From Nocardioides sp. JS614 (GTDB taxonomy: Bacteria > Actinomycetota > Actinomycetes > Propionibacteriales > Nocardioidaceae), in contig NC_008697.1 in assembly GCF_000015265.1 (NCBI RefSeq), positions 243,815-307,814 of the forward strand: a stretch of 64,000 nucleotides of DNA, read 5' to 3'. Both the position numbers and the translations under genes were made by a program. The notes under the pieces are model-generated. The model made no database searches. It saw nothing but the letters and a program-made list of their open reading frames with translations, and was not told the DNA's origin. Of this stretch, positions 16,202 to 24,825 are shown piece after piece; position 1 is the stretch's first letter; the number at the start of each line of letters is the position of its first letter.

Positions 16202-19200
16202 TCACGCAGTCTCGACTTCGGAGTCCAGTGACTTGATCTCTTCGAGTACCCGATCGAGCTCTCGCAGTGGCTCGATCAACCCCTCCACCGGGGGGCGTCC
16301 GAGGTCGGCGAGGTTCACGACGTACTCCTCACCGTGTCCCTGAGCGGCCGAGGAGTATCGGCGCCATGACTCGGCCGCCTCGCCCAGGCGCTTGCGGGCG
16401 AGGACGCGATCACCGCGGGCCGCGGCCAGAAGACCCTGAACGCGCGTCAGCCGGGGCACGAGGGTGTGGGGGAAGTCGCTCTCGGTCACCGGCTCCAGCA
16501 CGGTCTCGCGCAGTTCCTGCTCGGCCTCCTCCAAACGTCCGACGCTCACCAGCGCCTCGGCGCGGACCAGGCGCGCCCGGGGACGGCTCACCGGCGCACC
16601 CCGCGCGAGTGCCGCCGCCAGAAGCTCTGCGGCGCGGCCCGGGTCGCCGGAGGCGAACGCGACCATCCCGGCGTCGTGCTGTGCTGTGGCCACCAACTCC
16701 GGCCGGTCCAGTCGGTCCGCCAGCTGCCGCTCAGCGTCGGCCGCTGCGGCAGCCTCGTCGAAGCGGCCGAGCCGGGTCAGGATGTGCGCGCGGGCGGCGA
16801 GCAGGTGAAGCTCTCCGGTCGGCAGCACCCGTTGGACAGCCGCGAGCCCCTGGTCGGTGAACTCCAGGGCACGCTCGAAGTCGCCGGCGCAGGCTGCGGC
16901 CGAGGCGGCGTTCGCCCAACAGCCGTAGGCCATGTCCGGTCGTCCGGCGGCTTGCGCGGCCTCGCCGGCGGCGATCGCCGGTTCGTAGCTCTCTTTGAAG
17001 CGCCCCCTGCGGATTAGGCAGAAGGCTCGGGCGGCGCCGATCTCGTAGGCGTGGATACCGGTGTCCGCACTGGAAGGGGCCGGTGCGGACAGCCGGTCGA
17101 GCAGCGGCTCGACGGCGTCGAGGTCGCCGGCGACCGCCTCGGCCCACGCCAAACCGGCCAGCGCTTCGGCACGTGCCTCCGGTGCCGGGGCAGGGATCGA
17201 GCCGAGGGCCGCTTCTGCCGCGCGGTAGGCGTCACGGGCGGCCCGCGGCGCGCACAGCGCTCCTCGCAGCCACCGGCCGCGTCTGAGCCACGCGTCCGCC
17301 AGCCGGTCCGAGTCGCCAGTCGGGATCAGGCCGATGGCGCGGTCGAACGCCTGGTCGGCCTCGGCGCGGCGTCCCAACCATGCCTGGATCTCGGAGAGGT
17401 CGAGCAAAAGCCGGTCGTCGTCAGGGGCGATGCCGGCCGCCTCGATCAGGAACTCGACTGCTTCGGGCAGTGCGGCGACCGCGCGTGCGTCGGCCGCGGC
17501 CCGCACCAGGTGCCCGACTGCGAGTTCGTCCCTCCCGGCGAGTCGCAGGTGTCGCGCCACCTCGGCGGCCCTGCGTCGCGTTCGTCTGGCCTCGCACGAC
17601 TGCAGTGCGGCAGCGAAGGTCTCGTGCAACCAGGCGCGCCTCGGCGCCGACATGTCGGCGTAGACCGCTTCCCGAAGCAGGGCGTGCCGGTACTCCACCC
17701 GGCTCGCGTCGGCCACGAGCAGACCGCTCTCCACCGCCGCGGTGGCAGCCTCGGTGCCGCGGTCGAGTGGGAGTGCCTCCCTCTCCTCCCTCTCCAGTGG
17801 CCGCCCCGCCACGGCCGCGAACTCGGCCAGGAGCCGGGCGTCGGGACCGAGGCCGCCGAAGACGGCGCGGACGTTGCCCCGCAGGCTCGCGGGCGGTGTC
17901 GTCTCGGCACGGCCGCGGGCACGCGCGGACTCGAGGGCGAGGAACGGGTTCCCGTCCGAGACGGCGACGACCTTGTCCACCTCAGCCTCCGGCAGGCCCG
18001 CGACCGTCCGGGCAAGGGAGGCGATCTCGTCGTCTCGCAGGGGACCGAGCTGGATCTCCTGCAGGAGGACGCCGCGGGACCGAAGGGTGTCCTGCAGTGC
18101 ATCGGCGTCGGTACGCCGAGGCAGCTCCCGTCTGGTGAGGGCGACGAGCAACGGGAGCGTCCGAATGCGGCGGGCGACGTACCCGACGAGCTGCAGGCTG
18201 GGCGCGTCGGCCAGGTGCACGTCCTCCATCACGACCAGCAGCGGCCTGTCCCGGCAGGCCCACTCGACCAGCTCGACGATTCCTTCGAACAGCAGGGTCC
18301 GTTCCAGGTCCGGGGACGCGATCTCGAGCGAGGGGGCAGCCACGCCCAGGCGAGGGGCCAGGTCCGGGAGCAGACGGGCGAGGATCGTGGCGCGGGACGC
18401 CTCGAGCCGGGGCGGCTGCAGGTCCCGGTACACCTCGCGCAGCAGCTCGGCCCAGAGACCGAAGGGCGCGCTACCGGACAGGTCGACGGCGGCGCACGTC
18501 GCGGACCGTGCACCCTCGTCGCGTGCCCGCGCGGCGAGCTCCTCGACCAGTCGGGTCTTGCCGATGCCGGCCTCGCCGCTGAGGTGGACGACTCCTCCGT
18601 GACCGGTCCGGGCGGTCCGCCACGCCTCCTCGAGCAGGGCCATCGATGCGCTCCGGCCCACCATCGGGAGGCCCCGGACCCCCGAGCCTCCCTCGCCGGA
18701 CGGCCGCCCGGCCGGTTTGACCGGTCCGGGGGCCGGATCCGCCGCACGGAGGGACGCTGCCAGCCGTCGGGTTCCCGCCGACGGCTCGAGGCCCAGCTCG
18801 TCCCGGAACCGGTCGCGGAGCCGACGGTAGGCGAGCATCGCCGCGGCGCGGTCACCCGAGGCCGCGAGCCGGCGGATCAGGTCGGCGTGTACGTGTTCGG
18901 TGAATGGGGCGAACTGCAGCTGGCGGCGCGTCGCAGCGACAGCGGCGGCGAGGTCACCGCGCTTCTCCTCCTCCGCCGCCAGCGTGCCGAGGGCAGTCGC
19001 GAGTCGGTCGCGGTGCTCCTCGCGGGCCTCGTACGCCCACTCGTCCTCGAGGCCCGCAAGCACCTCCCCACGGCAGAGTTCGACAGCGCTCTCGACATGA
19101 CCGGCGTCGAGCAGCCGGCCGAACTCCGCCACGTCGGTCCACAGTTCCCCTGGCGCCAGGCCCACGTGGTCGCGCGACGACGTCAGACAGCGACCGCTGT

Positions 19201-19429
19201 CCGGGCCGAGCGCCTGCCGGAGCGACCAGATCGCGGTGCGCAGGCTGGCCCGCGCACTGGTGTCGAGAACGTCCGGCCAGAACCGGGCCGCAAGCACGAC
19301 GCGCGGATGCGGCCCAGGGTTCAGTGCGAGCCAGGCCAGCAGTGACCACGCCCGCCGGCTCTCCGGCGGGGACACCGGGACGCCGTCCAGCTCGACCGAC
19401 AGCTGGCCGAGCATCTGCACGCGCAGCAT
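16202..19429 (-). CDS. SARP/BTAD-type regulator with AAA ATPase and TPR-like C-terminus
   Basis: A 1075-aa protein. The N-terminal winged helix (1-95; LRVQMLGQLSVELDGVPVSP) is followed by a BTAD domain (about 98-235; ELCRGEVLAGLEDEWAYEAR, YRRLRDRFRDELGLEPSAGT). An ATPase follows with Walker A GEAGIGKT (285-292) and a Walker-B-like LLVVMEDVHLADAPSL, then roughly 500 residues of helical repeats. ATG 19429 places MLRVQMLGQ at the true domain start; the longer frame to 19552 runs into the phased repeats. Architecture is that of large SARPs/LAL-type regulators of secondary metabolism. It diverges from the SDR operon across a 151-bp gap with a SARP-type box. Confidence 0.87.
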   Translation of the reverse strand: MLRVQMLGQLSVELDGVPVSPPESRRAWSLLAWLALNPGPHPRVVLAARFWPDVLDTSARASLRTAIWSLRQALGPDSGRCLTSSRDHVGLAPGELWTDVAEFGRLLDAGHVESAVELCRGEVLAGLEDEWAYEAREEHRDRLATALGTLAAEEEKRGDLAAAVAATRRQLQFAPFTEHVHADLIRRLAASGDRAAAMLAYRRLRDRFRDELGLEPSAGTRRLAASLRAADPAPGPVKPAGRPSGEGGSGVRGLPMVGRSASMALLEEAWRTARTGHGGVVHLSGEAGIGKTRLVEELAARARDEGARSATCAAVDLSGSAPFGLWAELLREVYRDLQPPRLEASRATILARLLPDLAPRLGVAAPSLEIASPDLERTLLFEGIVELVEWACRDRPLLVVMEDVHLADAPSLQLVGYVARRIRTLPLLVALTRRELPRRTDADALQDTLRSRGVLLQEIQLGPLRDDEIASLARTVAGLPEAEVDKVVAVSDGNPFLALESARARGRAETTPPASLRGNVRAVFGGLGPDARLLAEFAAVAGRPLEREEREALPLDRGTEAATAAVESGLLVADASRVEYRHALLREAVYADMSAPRRAWLHETFAAALQSCEARRTRRRAAEVARHLRLAGRDELAVGHLVRAAADARAVAALPEAVEFLIEAAGIAPDDDRLLLDLSEIQAWLGRRAEADQAFDRAIGLIPTGDSDRLADAWLRRGRWLRGALCAPRAARDAYRAAEAALGSIPAPAPEARAEALAGLAWAEAVAGDLDAVEPLLDRLSAPAPSSADTGIHAYEIGAARAFCLIRRGRFKESYEPAIAAGEAAQAAGRPDMAYGCWANAASAAACAGDFERALEFTDQGLAAVQRVLPTGELHLLAARAHILTRLGRFDEAAAAADAERQLADRLDRPELVATAQHDAGMVAFASGDPGRAAELLAAALARGAPVSRPRARLVRAEALVSVGRLEEAEQELRETVLEPVTESDFPHTLVPRLTRVQGLLAAARGDRVLARKRLGEAAESWRRYSSAAQGHGEEYVVNLADLGRPPVEGLIEPLRELDRVLEEIKSLDSEVETA

Positions 19430-19500
19430 AAGGCGAGGGTAGGCCCGGTCGGGCTCGCTGTCCCGGCCCACAGCAAGCCGTTGTCGCACAGCCTGGTTCC

Positions 19501-19529
19501 TTGACGGACCTTCGACGGTTCTTTGACGG
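19501..19529 (+). promoter_or_regulatory. SARP-type binding box: three heptamers, 11-bp period
   Basis: TTGACGG (19501-19507), TCGACGG (19512-19518) and TTGACGG (19523-19529) are separated by 4-bp spacers. Direct heptamer repeats at 11-bp spacing are the known signature of SARP operators. The box lies between the SARP gene and the SDR operon it presumably activates, 52 bp upstream of the SDR ATG. Confidence 0.75.
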
Positions 19530-19580
19530 GTGGTGCGGAAGGTGGGGTTCACGACCTGTCACGCACCCCCGGAGGTGGTC

Positions 19581-20354
19581 ATGGACTCGAAGCTGTTCGC
19601 CCTCGACGGACGGGTGGCCCTGGTCACCGGTGGCAACGGCGGGCTCGGCCGCGCCATCGCGCTCGCGCTCCGCGATGCTGGAGCAACGGTCGCGGTCACT
19701 GGCCGGGACGAGCGCAAGAACGCGGCCGTTGCCGCCGATCTCGGCTCGGCCGATGCGGTGTTCCCCGGCGACGTCCGTGACGAGTCGGCGGTGTCGGCGA
19801 CCATGGCACAGGTGGTCGAGCGGTTCGGTCGCCTCGACATCCTGGTCAACAACGCCGGCAACTACGTCGGCGGGTCGGTGCTCGACCTGACCGAGTCCGG
19901 GTGGCACGCGGTCGTTGACACCCACCTCACCGGCTCGTTCCTGTGCGCCAAGCACGCCGCTCAGGTGATGGTCAGTCAGCGCAGTGGCGGCAAGATCATC
20001 AACATCGGTTCGATGTACTCGCTCTTCGGCCCGCCTGCCGCGATCGGCTACGCGGCCGCCAAGACCGGGATCATCGGGCTGACCCGCGCCCTGGCTGTCG
20101 AGCTCGCCGAGCACGACATCCAGGTGAACGCGATCCTGCCCGGCTGGTACGAGACCGACCTCACCCGGGGCGCGCCCGGGAGTGAGTGGGGGGAGCGGAT
20201 CCGCCACAAGACCCCAGCCCAGAGGTGGGGAGACACCGACGACCTTGCCGGGCCGGCCGTGTTCCTTGCCTCCACAGCCTCGGACTTCGTCACCGGCGTC
20301 GCGCTGCCCGTCGACGGTGGGTACGCCGTCGCTGACCGGCTGCTGCCCGAGTAG
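19581..20354 (+). CDS. Short-chain dehydrogenase/reductase (SDR)
   Basis: A 257-aa classical SDR: TGGNGGLG cofactor motif at about 14-21, D-V for the adenine ring, NNAG near 88-91, catalytic serine in NIGSMYSLFG, and YAAAK as the YxxxK motif, then PGWYETDL. ATG 19581 is set by GGAGGTGG at 19571-19578. First gene of a likely operon with the DUF1326 and DUF2182 genes, and the nearest gene downstream of the SARP box. FabG-like by sequence; substrate unknown. Confidence 0.88.
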   Translation: MDSKLFALDGRVALVTGGNGGLGRAIALALRDAGATVAVTGRDERKNAAVAADLGSADAVFPGDVRDESAVSATMAQVVERFGRLDILVNNAGNYVGGSVLDLTESGWHAVVDTHLTGSFLCAKHAAQVMVSQRSGGKIINIGSMYSLFGPPAAIGYAAAKTGIIGLTRALAVELAEHDIQVNAILPGWYETDLTRGAPGSEWGERIRHKTPAQRWGDTDDLAGPAVFLASTASDFVTGVALPVDGGYAVADRLLPE

Positions 20355-20416
20355 TGGCCCGACCGGCGCCGTCCTGGAGAGAACACGAGAACCAAGAGAG
20401 AGGGAAGGCAACGACG

Positions 20417-21073
20417 ATGAGCACCACCACTGACCAGACCAAAAGCGACCTGGTCTACGCGCTGCACGGGACACTCCTCGAAGCATGCTCATGCGAGGTC
20501 CTGTGTCCCTGCTGGATCGGCGAGGACCCGGACCACGGAACGTGCGAGGCGTTCAACGCCTACCACCTGGACTCGGGCGTGATCGGCGGCGTCGACGTCT
20601 CGGGTCTCAGCTTCGTCACGGTCCACCAGGTCCCCGGCAACATCCTGCAGGGTGACTGGCGGGCGGTCTGGTTCATCAGCGAGGAGGCCAGCGACGACCA
20701 GTTCGACGCAATCCACGACGCCTTCGCCGGGCGACTTGGTGGGCCGTTGGCAGACCTGGCCGACCTCTTCGGCGAGGTGATGGACGTCAAGCGCGCCCCC
20801 ATCACCCACGCGACCGTGCAGGGGAAGGGCAGGTTGCTGATCGGGGACGTGGTCTCGGGGGAGATGGAGCCCTATCGGTCGCCCGACGGACAGACCATCA
20901 CCACCCTGCGCGACTCGCTGTTCTCGACCGTGCCGGGGTCGCCGGCGTACGTGGCCAAGGCCAGCCACAACCGGGTGGATCTCCCGGACTACGACCTGGT
21001 CTGGTCCTTCGAGGGGCGCAACGCCATCCAGTCGGACTGGACGATCGAGCATCGGGCTGAGGCCGTCGCATGA
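20417..21073 (+). CDS. DUF1326 family protein
   Basis: A 218-aa protein with the DUF1326 hallmark cysteine cluster near the start (LLEACSCEVLCPCWIGEDPD), then GTCEAFNAYHLDSG and the C-terminal DLVWSFEGRNAIQSDW. ATG 20417 follows AGGGAAGG. The stop overlaps the DUF2182 ATG (ATGA, 21070-21073). DUF1326 and DUF2182 genes frequently sit together in bacteria; the C-C cluster suggests metal binding, possibly copper-related, but function is not established. Confidence 0.85.
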   Translation: MSTTTDQTKSDLVYALHGTLLEACSCEVLCPCWIGEDPDHGTCEAFNAYHLDSGVIGGVDVSGLSFVTVHQVPGNILQGDWRAVWFISEEASDDQFDAIHDAFAGRLGGPLADLADLFGEVMDVKRAPITHATVQGKGRLLIGDVVSGEMEPYRSPDGQTITTLRDSLFSTVPGSPAYVAKASHNRVDLPDYDLVWSFEGRNAIQSDWTIEHRAEAVA

Positions 21074-21855
21074 CGACAGTCGTCCTTCCGCGTCGGCTCC
21101 GGTTGCCGGTCGCGGTGCCGGTCGCGATCGGATCCGCCTGGCTGCTCGCGCTCGGGGCCCAGGTCACCGGGTACGGCGGCTCGCTGCACCATGACCAGCT
21201 GATCGAGGAAGGTCCGCCGATCTGGCTCGCGCTGGCGATGTTCCTGCTCGCTTGGCAGGTGATGATCGCTGCGATGATGGTGCCCACGAGTCTGCCCCTG
21301 GCCCAGCTGTTCGACGCCGCTTCTCGGCGACAACCCCGTCCGGGAATCGTGATGGCGGCGTTCCTGGGCGGCTACGCGCTCGTCTGGAGCGCCTTCGGGC
21401 TGACCGCCTTCGTAGCAGACGTCGGCGTCCATCAGCTCGCGGACCGCAGCGCCTTCCTCGGCTCGCACGAAGCGCTCATCACCGGCGGCACCCTGGCGGT
21501 GGCTGGAGCGTTCCAGTTCACACGGCTCAAGAAGCGCTGCCTCACCGAGTGCCGGCATCCGGTCGGCTTCCTCGCCGCGCACTACCAACGCGGCGTGGGT
21601 GGGGCGTTCCGCCTCGGCCGGAAGCACGGCACCTTCTGCGTCGGCTGTTGTGCCGGCCTCATGCTGGTGATGTTCGCGGCGGGTATCGCGAACCTGCTGT
21701 GGATGGCCACCCTCACCGTCTTGATGGCCTATGAGAAGAACGGTCATGCCGGGAGCCGGCTCGTGTCGGCAGTGGGTTGCGCACTCCTTCTGTGGGCTGC
21801 GGCAGTTCTGGTCGCCCCTTCCTGGCTGCCGCCCCTCTTCGCCGGCGAGCTCTGA
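21070..21855 (+). CDS. DUF2182 integral membrane protein
   Basis: A 261-aa membrane protein with about six hydrophobic segments. The conserved DUF2182 features are MFLLAWQVMIAAMMVPTSLP, YQFTRLKK-type FQFTRLKKRCLTECRHP with cysteines, and FCVGCCAGLMLVMFAAGIAN. Start ATG 21070 overlaps the DUF1326 stop. The family is described as predicted metal-binding membrane protein; pairing with DUF1326 is typical. Confidence 0.87.
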   Translation: MTTVVLPRRLRLPVAVPVAIGSAWLLALGAQVTGYGGSLHHDQLIEEGPPIWLALAMFLLAWQVMIAAMMVPTSLPLAQLFDAASRRQPRPGIVMAAFLGGYALVWSAFGLTAFVADVGVHQLADRSAFLGSHEALITGGTLAVAGAFQFTRLKKRCLTECRHPVGFLAAHYQRGVGGAFRLGRKHGTFCVGCCAGLMLVMFAAGIANLLWMATLTVLMAYEKNGHAGSRLVSAVGCALLLWAAAVLVAPSWLPPLFAGEL

Positions 21856-22052
21856 TCGAGGCCCGATCAGGTCAGGGTCCCAAGCGGGTCCGTAGGGCTG
21901 GTGCTCCCGATAAGGTCGGGTCGGGTGGCCGCCAGGACATGCCCGGGATGACCAACCGGCCGTCCTCGTGGCCACGGCGGCCCGTCCGCAAAAGGCCCCG
22001 TTCACCGGACCACATCACCGGGCGGGCTAAACGGACACTGGCCAGAGGCGCG

Positions 22053-22487
22053 GGCCTGGCGCTGTACGGGCGCAAACTGTGGGAGACGATGAGCTCCCAC
22101 TGGCCGACCGCCGACCAGCAGCCTGGCGCCACACCGGCGCAGATCGAGTTCGCCCGCCGCTGGCGGGACATGCCGAAGGTGGTGTTCTCCTCGACGACCA
22201 GCGCGGTCGACTGGAACGCCCGCCTGGTCACCGGCGACGCTGTCACCGAGATCACCCGGCTCAAGACTGAGGATGGCGGTCCCATGGACGTCGCCGGCGC
22301 CACCCTCGCCGCGGCGGCCATGCGGGCCGGGCTGATCGACGAGTACGCGATCGTCACCCACCCGGTCCTGGTGGGCGGCGGCACGCCGTTCTTCACGGCC
22401 CTGGACAACTGGGTGAACCTGAACCTGGTGGAGACCCGGACGTTTCCCGACGGCGTGCTCCTGACCAGGTACGAGACCAGGCGCTGA
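22053..22487 (+). pseudogene. N-terminally truncated RibD-C/dihydrofolate-reductase-like gene
   Basis: From about 22053 the frame encodes the second half of a RibD C-terminal/DHFR-like protein: LALYGRKLWETMSSHWPT, PKVVFSSTTSAVDWNARLVT, HPVLVGGGTPFF, then VETRTFPDGVLLTRYE. The usual first 50-60 residues (the first strand with the cofactor loop) are missing; upstream codons of the same frame are basic and unlike the family, and no ribosome site is visible. An in-frame ATG at 21939 could still give a short protein, but a broken gene is more likely. It lies at the left border of the transfer module. Confidence 0.6.
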
Positions 22488-22783
22488 ATACCCGACCTCG
22501 GATCGGCGCGGGCTCGGGCCACCCAAGGATCTCGTGGCCGTTAGGGAACCACAAAGGGTGAACGTACAGGCCAGAGGCCATCCCGGGCCCGACAACCCGG
22601 CGGACGTCCGTAGGAGCCGTCCGGCCTCCGTCACCGGGACGGGTGCGTCTTGTGACACACCCACAGCGGCCAGTCAATCCCGTTACCTACCGCGACCGTC
22701 CGTTTCGGTGGTCCCGGGTGCCGACTACGACAGCTTCCGGTGCCCACGGGGCGCGACAGGTCCAATCCCGACACCAGGCTTGA

Positions 22784-23032
22784 CTAATGAACGATCCCGA
22801 GCAACCGCACCCGTACGTCCCGCCCGTCGCGAGTGGCGACCTGGACGGTGTCCCCGTCGAGGACGTAGGTCACCTCGCCGAGGGTGCGCTCGCCGCGGCT
22901 CTCGGACCGGGCGGGAGAGTCGAGGAGATCGCCGCCGAACGCGAAGCCGCCGACGATCGCGCGGATGCCTGCGATGACGACCAGGGCCACGATCGCCAGG
23001 GACAGCAGGCGGACCGGCTTGCTCGCGATCAT
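22784..23032 (-). pseudogene. Truncated secreted/anchored thermonuclease (SNase-like) gene
   Basis: 82 codons: an N-terminal hydrophobic segment (LLSLAIVALVVIAGIRAIVG) followed by GEVTYVLDGDTVQVAT and VRVRLLGI, the opening of a staphylococcal-nuclease domain, in which catalytic residues would follow. The frame then stops (GIVH, TAG) where GIDTPE is expected. The active-site Arg/Glu region is absent, so it should be inactive. The ATG at 23032 overlaps the previous stop, making it the last gene of the four-gene operon. The break at about 22790 probably marks the left edge of the integrated element. Confidence 0.65.
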
Positions 23033-23802
23033 CGGGCCACCTCCGGCCGGCCCGGCGGGGCGCAGCCTGCCTGGTGGCGCTCCTGTCCGCTCCCCGGCTG
23101 CGGGGTCGGTGGGCGCAGTCCTGGCCGCGGGGTCGCCTTGTACTGGTCCGCGACGAGCTGTGCCGGCTCAGCTGTGCCGGTCGGCGACGCAGTGTCGCGA
23201 ACGGTCGGTCCGAGCTGCTGGTCCTCGAGGAGCTCGAGGAGGTCGCCGGCCTCCGTGCCCGCGTCGGCGTCGAGCGCCCGGTCGTGCAGCTCCAGGCGTT
23301 CGGCGTCGAGAGCGGCCCGGCGCTGCTGCCAGGCCGGGAGTACCCCGCTGGCCTCGAACGCCGCGTGCTCGCGTACGTAGGCCTCTTGGCGCGGCGTGAG
23401 CGGCTGGCCGGGGATGACCGGCCCGCACCCGACCGCGTCCGCGCTGGCCGCGAACCGCGGATAGGCGGACTGGTGGCCGCGCCACCGGTCACGGAACTCG
23501 ACGAGCTCGTCGTGGAGCTCGTCGGGCACCGCGCGGGCGATCGTCTCGATCTCCGGCCATGGGATGACCTCGGCAGGGTTGTGCCAGGACTCGTCGACAC
23601 CGAACCCCAGGCCGGCCGTCGTCCCGACGATCCGCTCCCCTGTGCTCGGGTCGTGGTGGTGGGTGCCTGCCCAGCCCCCCTCACGCACGTGGGCTACCTC
23701 CGCCGGGTCGAGGAGGATCGAGGTCAGCGGCCATCCCGACCAGGACCTCAGCAGCTCCTGCTGACGTCGCCGGCTCGTGACGATCGTCGGCTGCCCGCTC
23801 AA
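23029..23802 (-). CDS. Conserved hypothetical protein of the transfer module
   Basis: A 257-aa soluble protein: SRRRQQELLRSWSGWPLTSI, GWAGTHHHDPSTGERIVGTT, a Trp-rich WPEIETIARAVPDELHDELV stretch, and a proline-rich C-terminus. No enzyme motif recognised. The TTG start at 23802 overlaps the preceding stop (TTGA) and its own stop overlaps the next ATG, so it is translationally coupled on both sides. Probably an accessory protein of actinobacterial MobF plasmids; inferred from context only. Confidence 0.65.
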   Translation of the reverse strand: MSGQPTIVTSRRRQQELLRSWSGWPLTSILLDPAEVAHVREGGWAGTHHHDPSTGERIVGTTAGLGFGVDESWHNPAEVIPWPEIETIARAVPDELHDELVEFRDRWRGHQSAYPRFAASADAVGCGPVIPGQPLTPRQEAYVREHAAFEASGVLPAWQQRRAALDAERLELHDRALDADAGTEAGDLLELLEDQQLGPTVRDTASPTGTAEPAQLVADQYKATPRPGLRPPTPQPGSGQERHQAGCAPPGRPEVAR

Positions 23803-24182
23803 GACGGAATCCCGGGTCCGGGTGCCGAGTGGCCCGCCGACGGCGTGTCCCGCTCCTCGGGCCGATCCGAACGCATGCCCGGCGGCCTCAGCGCCGGTCG
23901 AGCGGCCACGACTCGCTCGCGCGAGGCGGCCAGCTGCTCCTGGACAACAGCGGACGGCTTCGGCCGGTCCGACGTGTTCGACGCACTCGGCGGAGCCGCC
24001 GGCTCCTCGAGCGGCTCACCGCGCCGCTGCAGCTCGGTCACGAGGACCGCCTGCTCGCGCCGCGCCTCCTGGGCCGCCCCGACCGACAGTGCGTCGAGCC
24101 GACGGTCACCGGCCTCGACCAGCATCCGCCGCAGCTCCGTCGCGGAGACACCCTCGAACGGGTCCGCTGTACCGCCTGCCAT
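23799..24182 (-). CDS. Hypothetical protein of the transfer module
   Basis: A 127-aa protein: MAGGTADPFEGVSATELRRM, then VEAGDRRLDALSVGAAQEAR, an acidic/basic helical stretch, and a Pro/Arg-rich tail. ATG 24182 gives a TGATG junction with the preceding gene; GTG 24185 is an equal alternative (4-nt overlap). No family assigned. The predicted helices suggest a small accessory or DNA-binding partner for the relaxosome, by position. Confidence 0.55.
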   Translation of the reverse strand: MAGGTADPFEGVSATELRRMLVEAGDRRLDALSVGAAQEARREQAVLVTELQRRGEPLEEPAAPPSASNTSDRPKPSAVVQEQLAASRERVVAARPALRPPGMRSDRPEERDTPSAGHSAPGPGIPS

Positions 24183-24574
24183 CACGCCACCTGGACGCCG
24201 GCGGCCTCAGCAGCGCCGCCGGCGTCCCTGACGGTGCCGTCGTCGGAGTCGTCTCCGGTGTCGGTCTCGACCTGACGCAGACGGCGTACCGTCGCCTGGT
24301 CCAGCCCGGTCAGCTGCACGACGTCCTTGATCGCGAGCTTCTCCGCCATGAGCCGCTCGATCGCGGCCGCGGCCGCGATCTCCGCGTCCGTGACCGCCTG
24401 CTCGGCCTGCGCCCGCTGCTCCCAGGCCACCTCGACGTCGACCGACGCCTCGTCGATGCGCCGCTCCCGAGCCAGCTGATCCGGGTCCAGCTTCAGTCGC
24501 CGCTCCCGCGCCGCCTTCAGTCGGGCATCCCGAGCCCGATCCCGACCTGCCTGTGCCTGCGTCGCCTTCCCCAT
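24182..24574 (-). CDS. Coiled-coil protein with HTH-like segment; candidate relaxosome accessory
   Basis: A 130-aa protein. Residues 1-85 are a highly charged alpha-helical stretch (ARERRLKLDPDQLARERRID, then Ala/Glu repeats). Residues about 85-105 (IKDVVQLTGLDQATVRRLRQ) resemble a helix-turn-helix. Start ATG 24574 has GAGGTGA at good spacing. First gene of the four-gene operon, directly facing the relaxase gene across 251 bp. Comparable genes next to MobF relaxases often encode nicking accessory proteins; that role is inference. Confidence 0.65.
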   Translation of the reverse strand: MGKATQAQAGRDRARDARLKAARERRLKLDPDQLARERRIDEASVDVEVAWEQRAQAEQAVTDAEIAAAAAIERLMAEKLAIKDVVQLTGLDQATVRRLRQVETDTGDDSDDGTVRDAGGAAEAAGVQVA

Positions 24575-24825
24575 CGGGGATCACCTCTTCCTTGATCGTC
24601 ACGTCACGGAAATCCACCGCGACCCTTCACAAGCAAGAAGCAACCTCGACCGACCCGGATCGGACACCTCGACCCCGTCGAATTTCGAACACCACCAACC
24701 CCAGCCCGAAACTCGACTTTCAGATTTCCCAGACTCACCAGGAACCTCGCACCCCATGCACTGTCGGAAATCGGTGCCGGGCAGGTGTCCGAAACCGGCT
24801 CGCCGCGGTTGCTTCTCCAGGTGTG
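24575..24825. other. Candidate origin of transfer (oriT) and divergent promoter region
   Basis: A 251-bp gene-free stretch, visibly poorer in G+C than its surroundings, between the relaxase and the divergent accessory operon. That is where MobF oriT sites normally lie. Small inverted repeats are visible (CCGA-CCCGGA-TCGG near 24650; AACCG-GCTCGCCG-CGGTT near 24795). No nic-site motif was recognised, so this is positional inference. Confidence 0.45.

Noticed and set aside
17051..19345. 764-codon plus-strand frame opposite the SARP-ATPase
   Set aside because: Shadow of the coding strand; no domain and no ribosome site.
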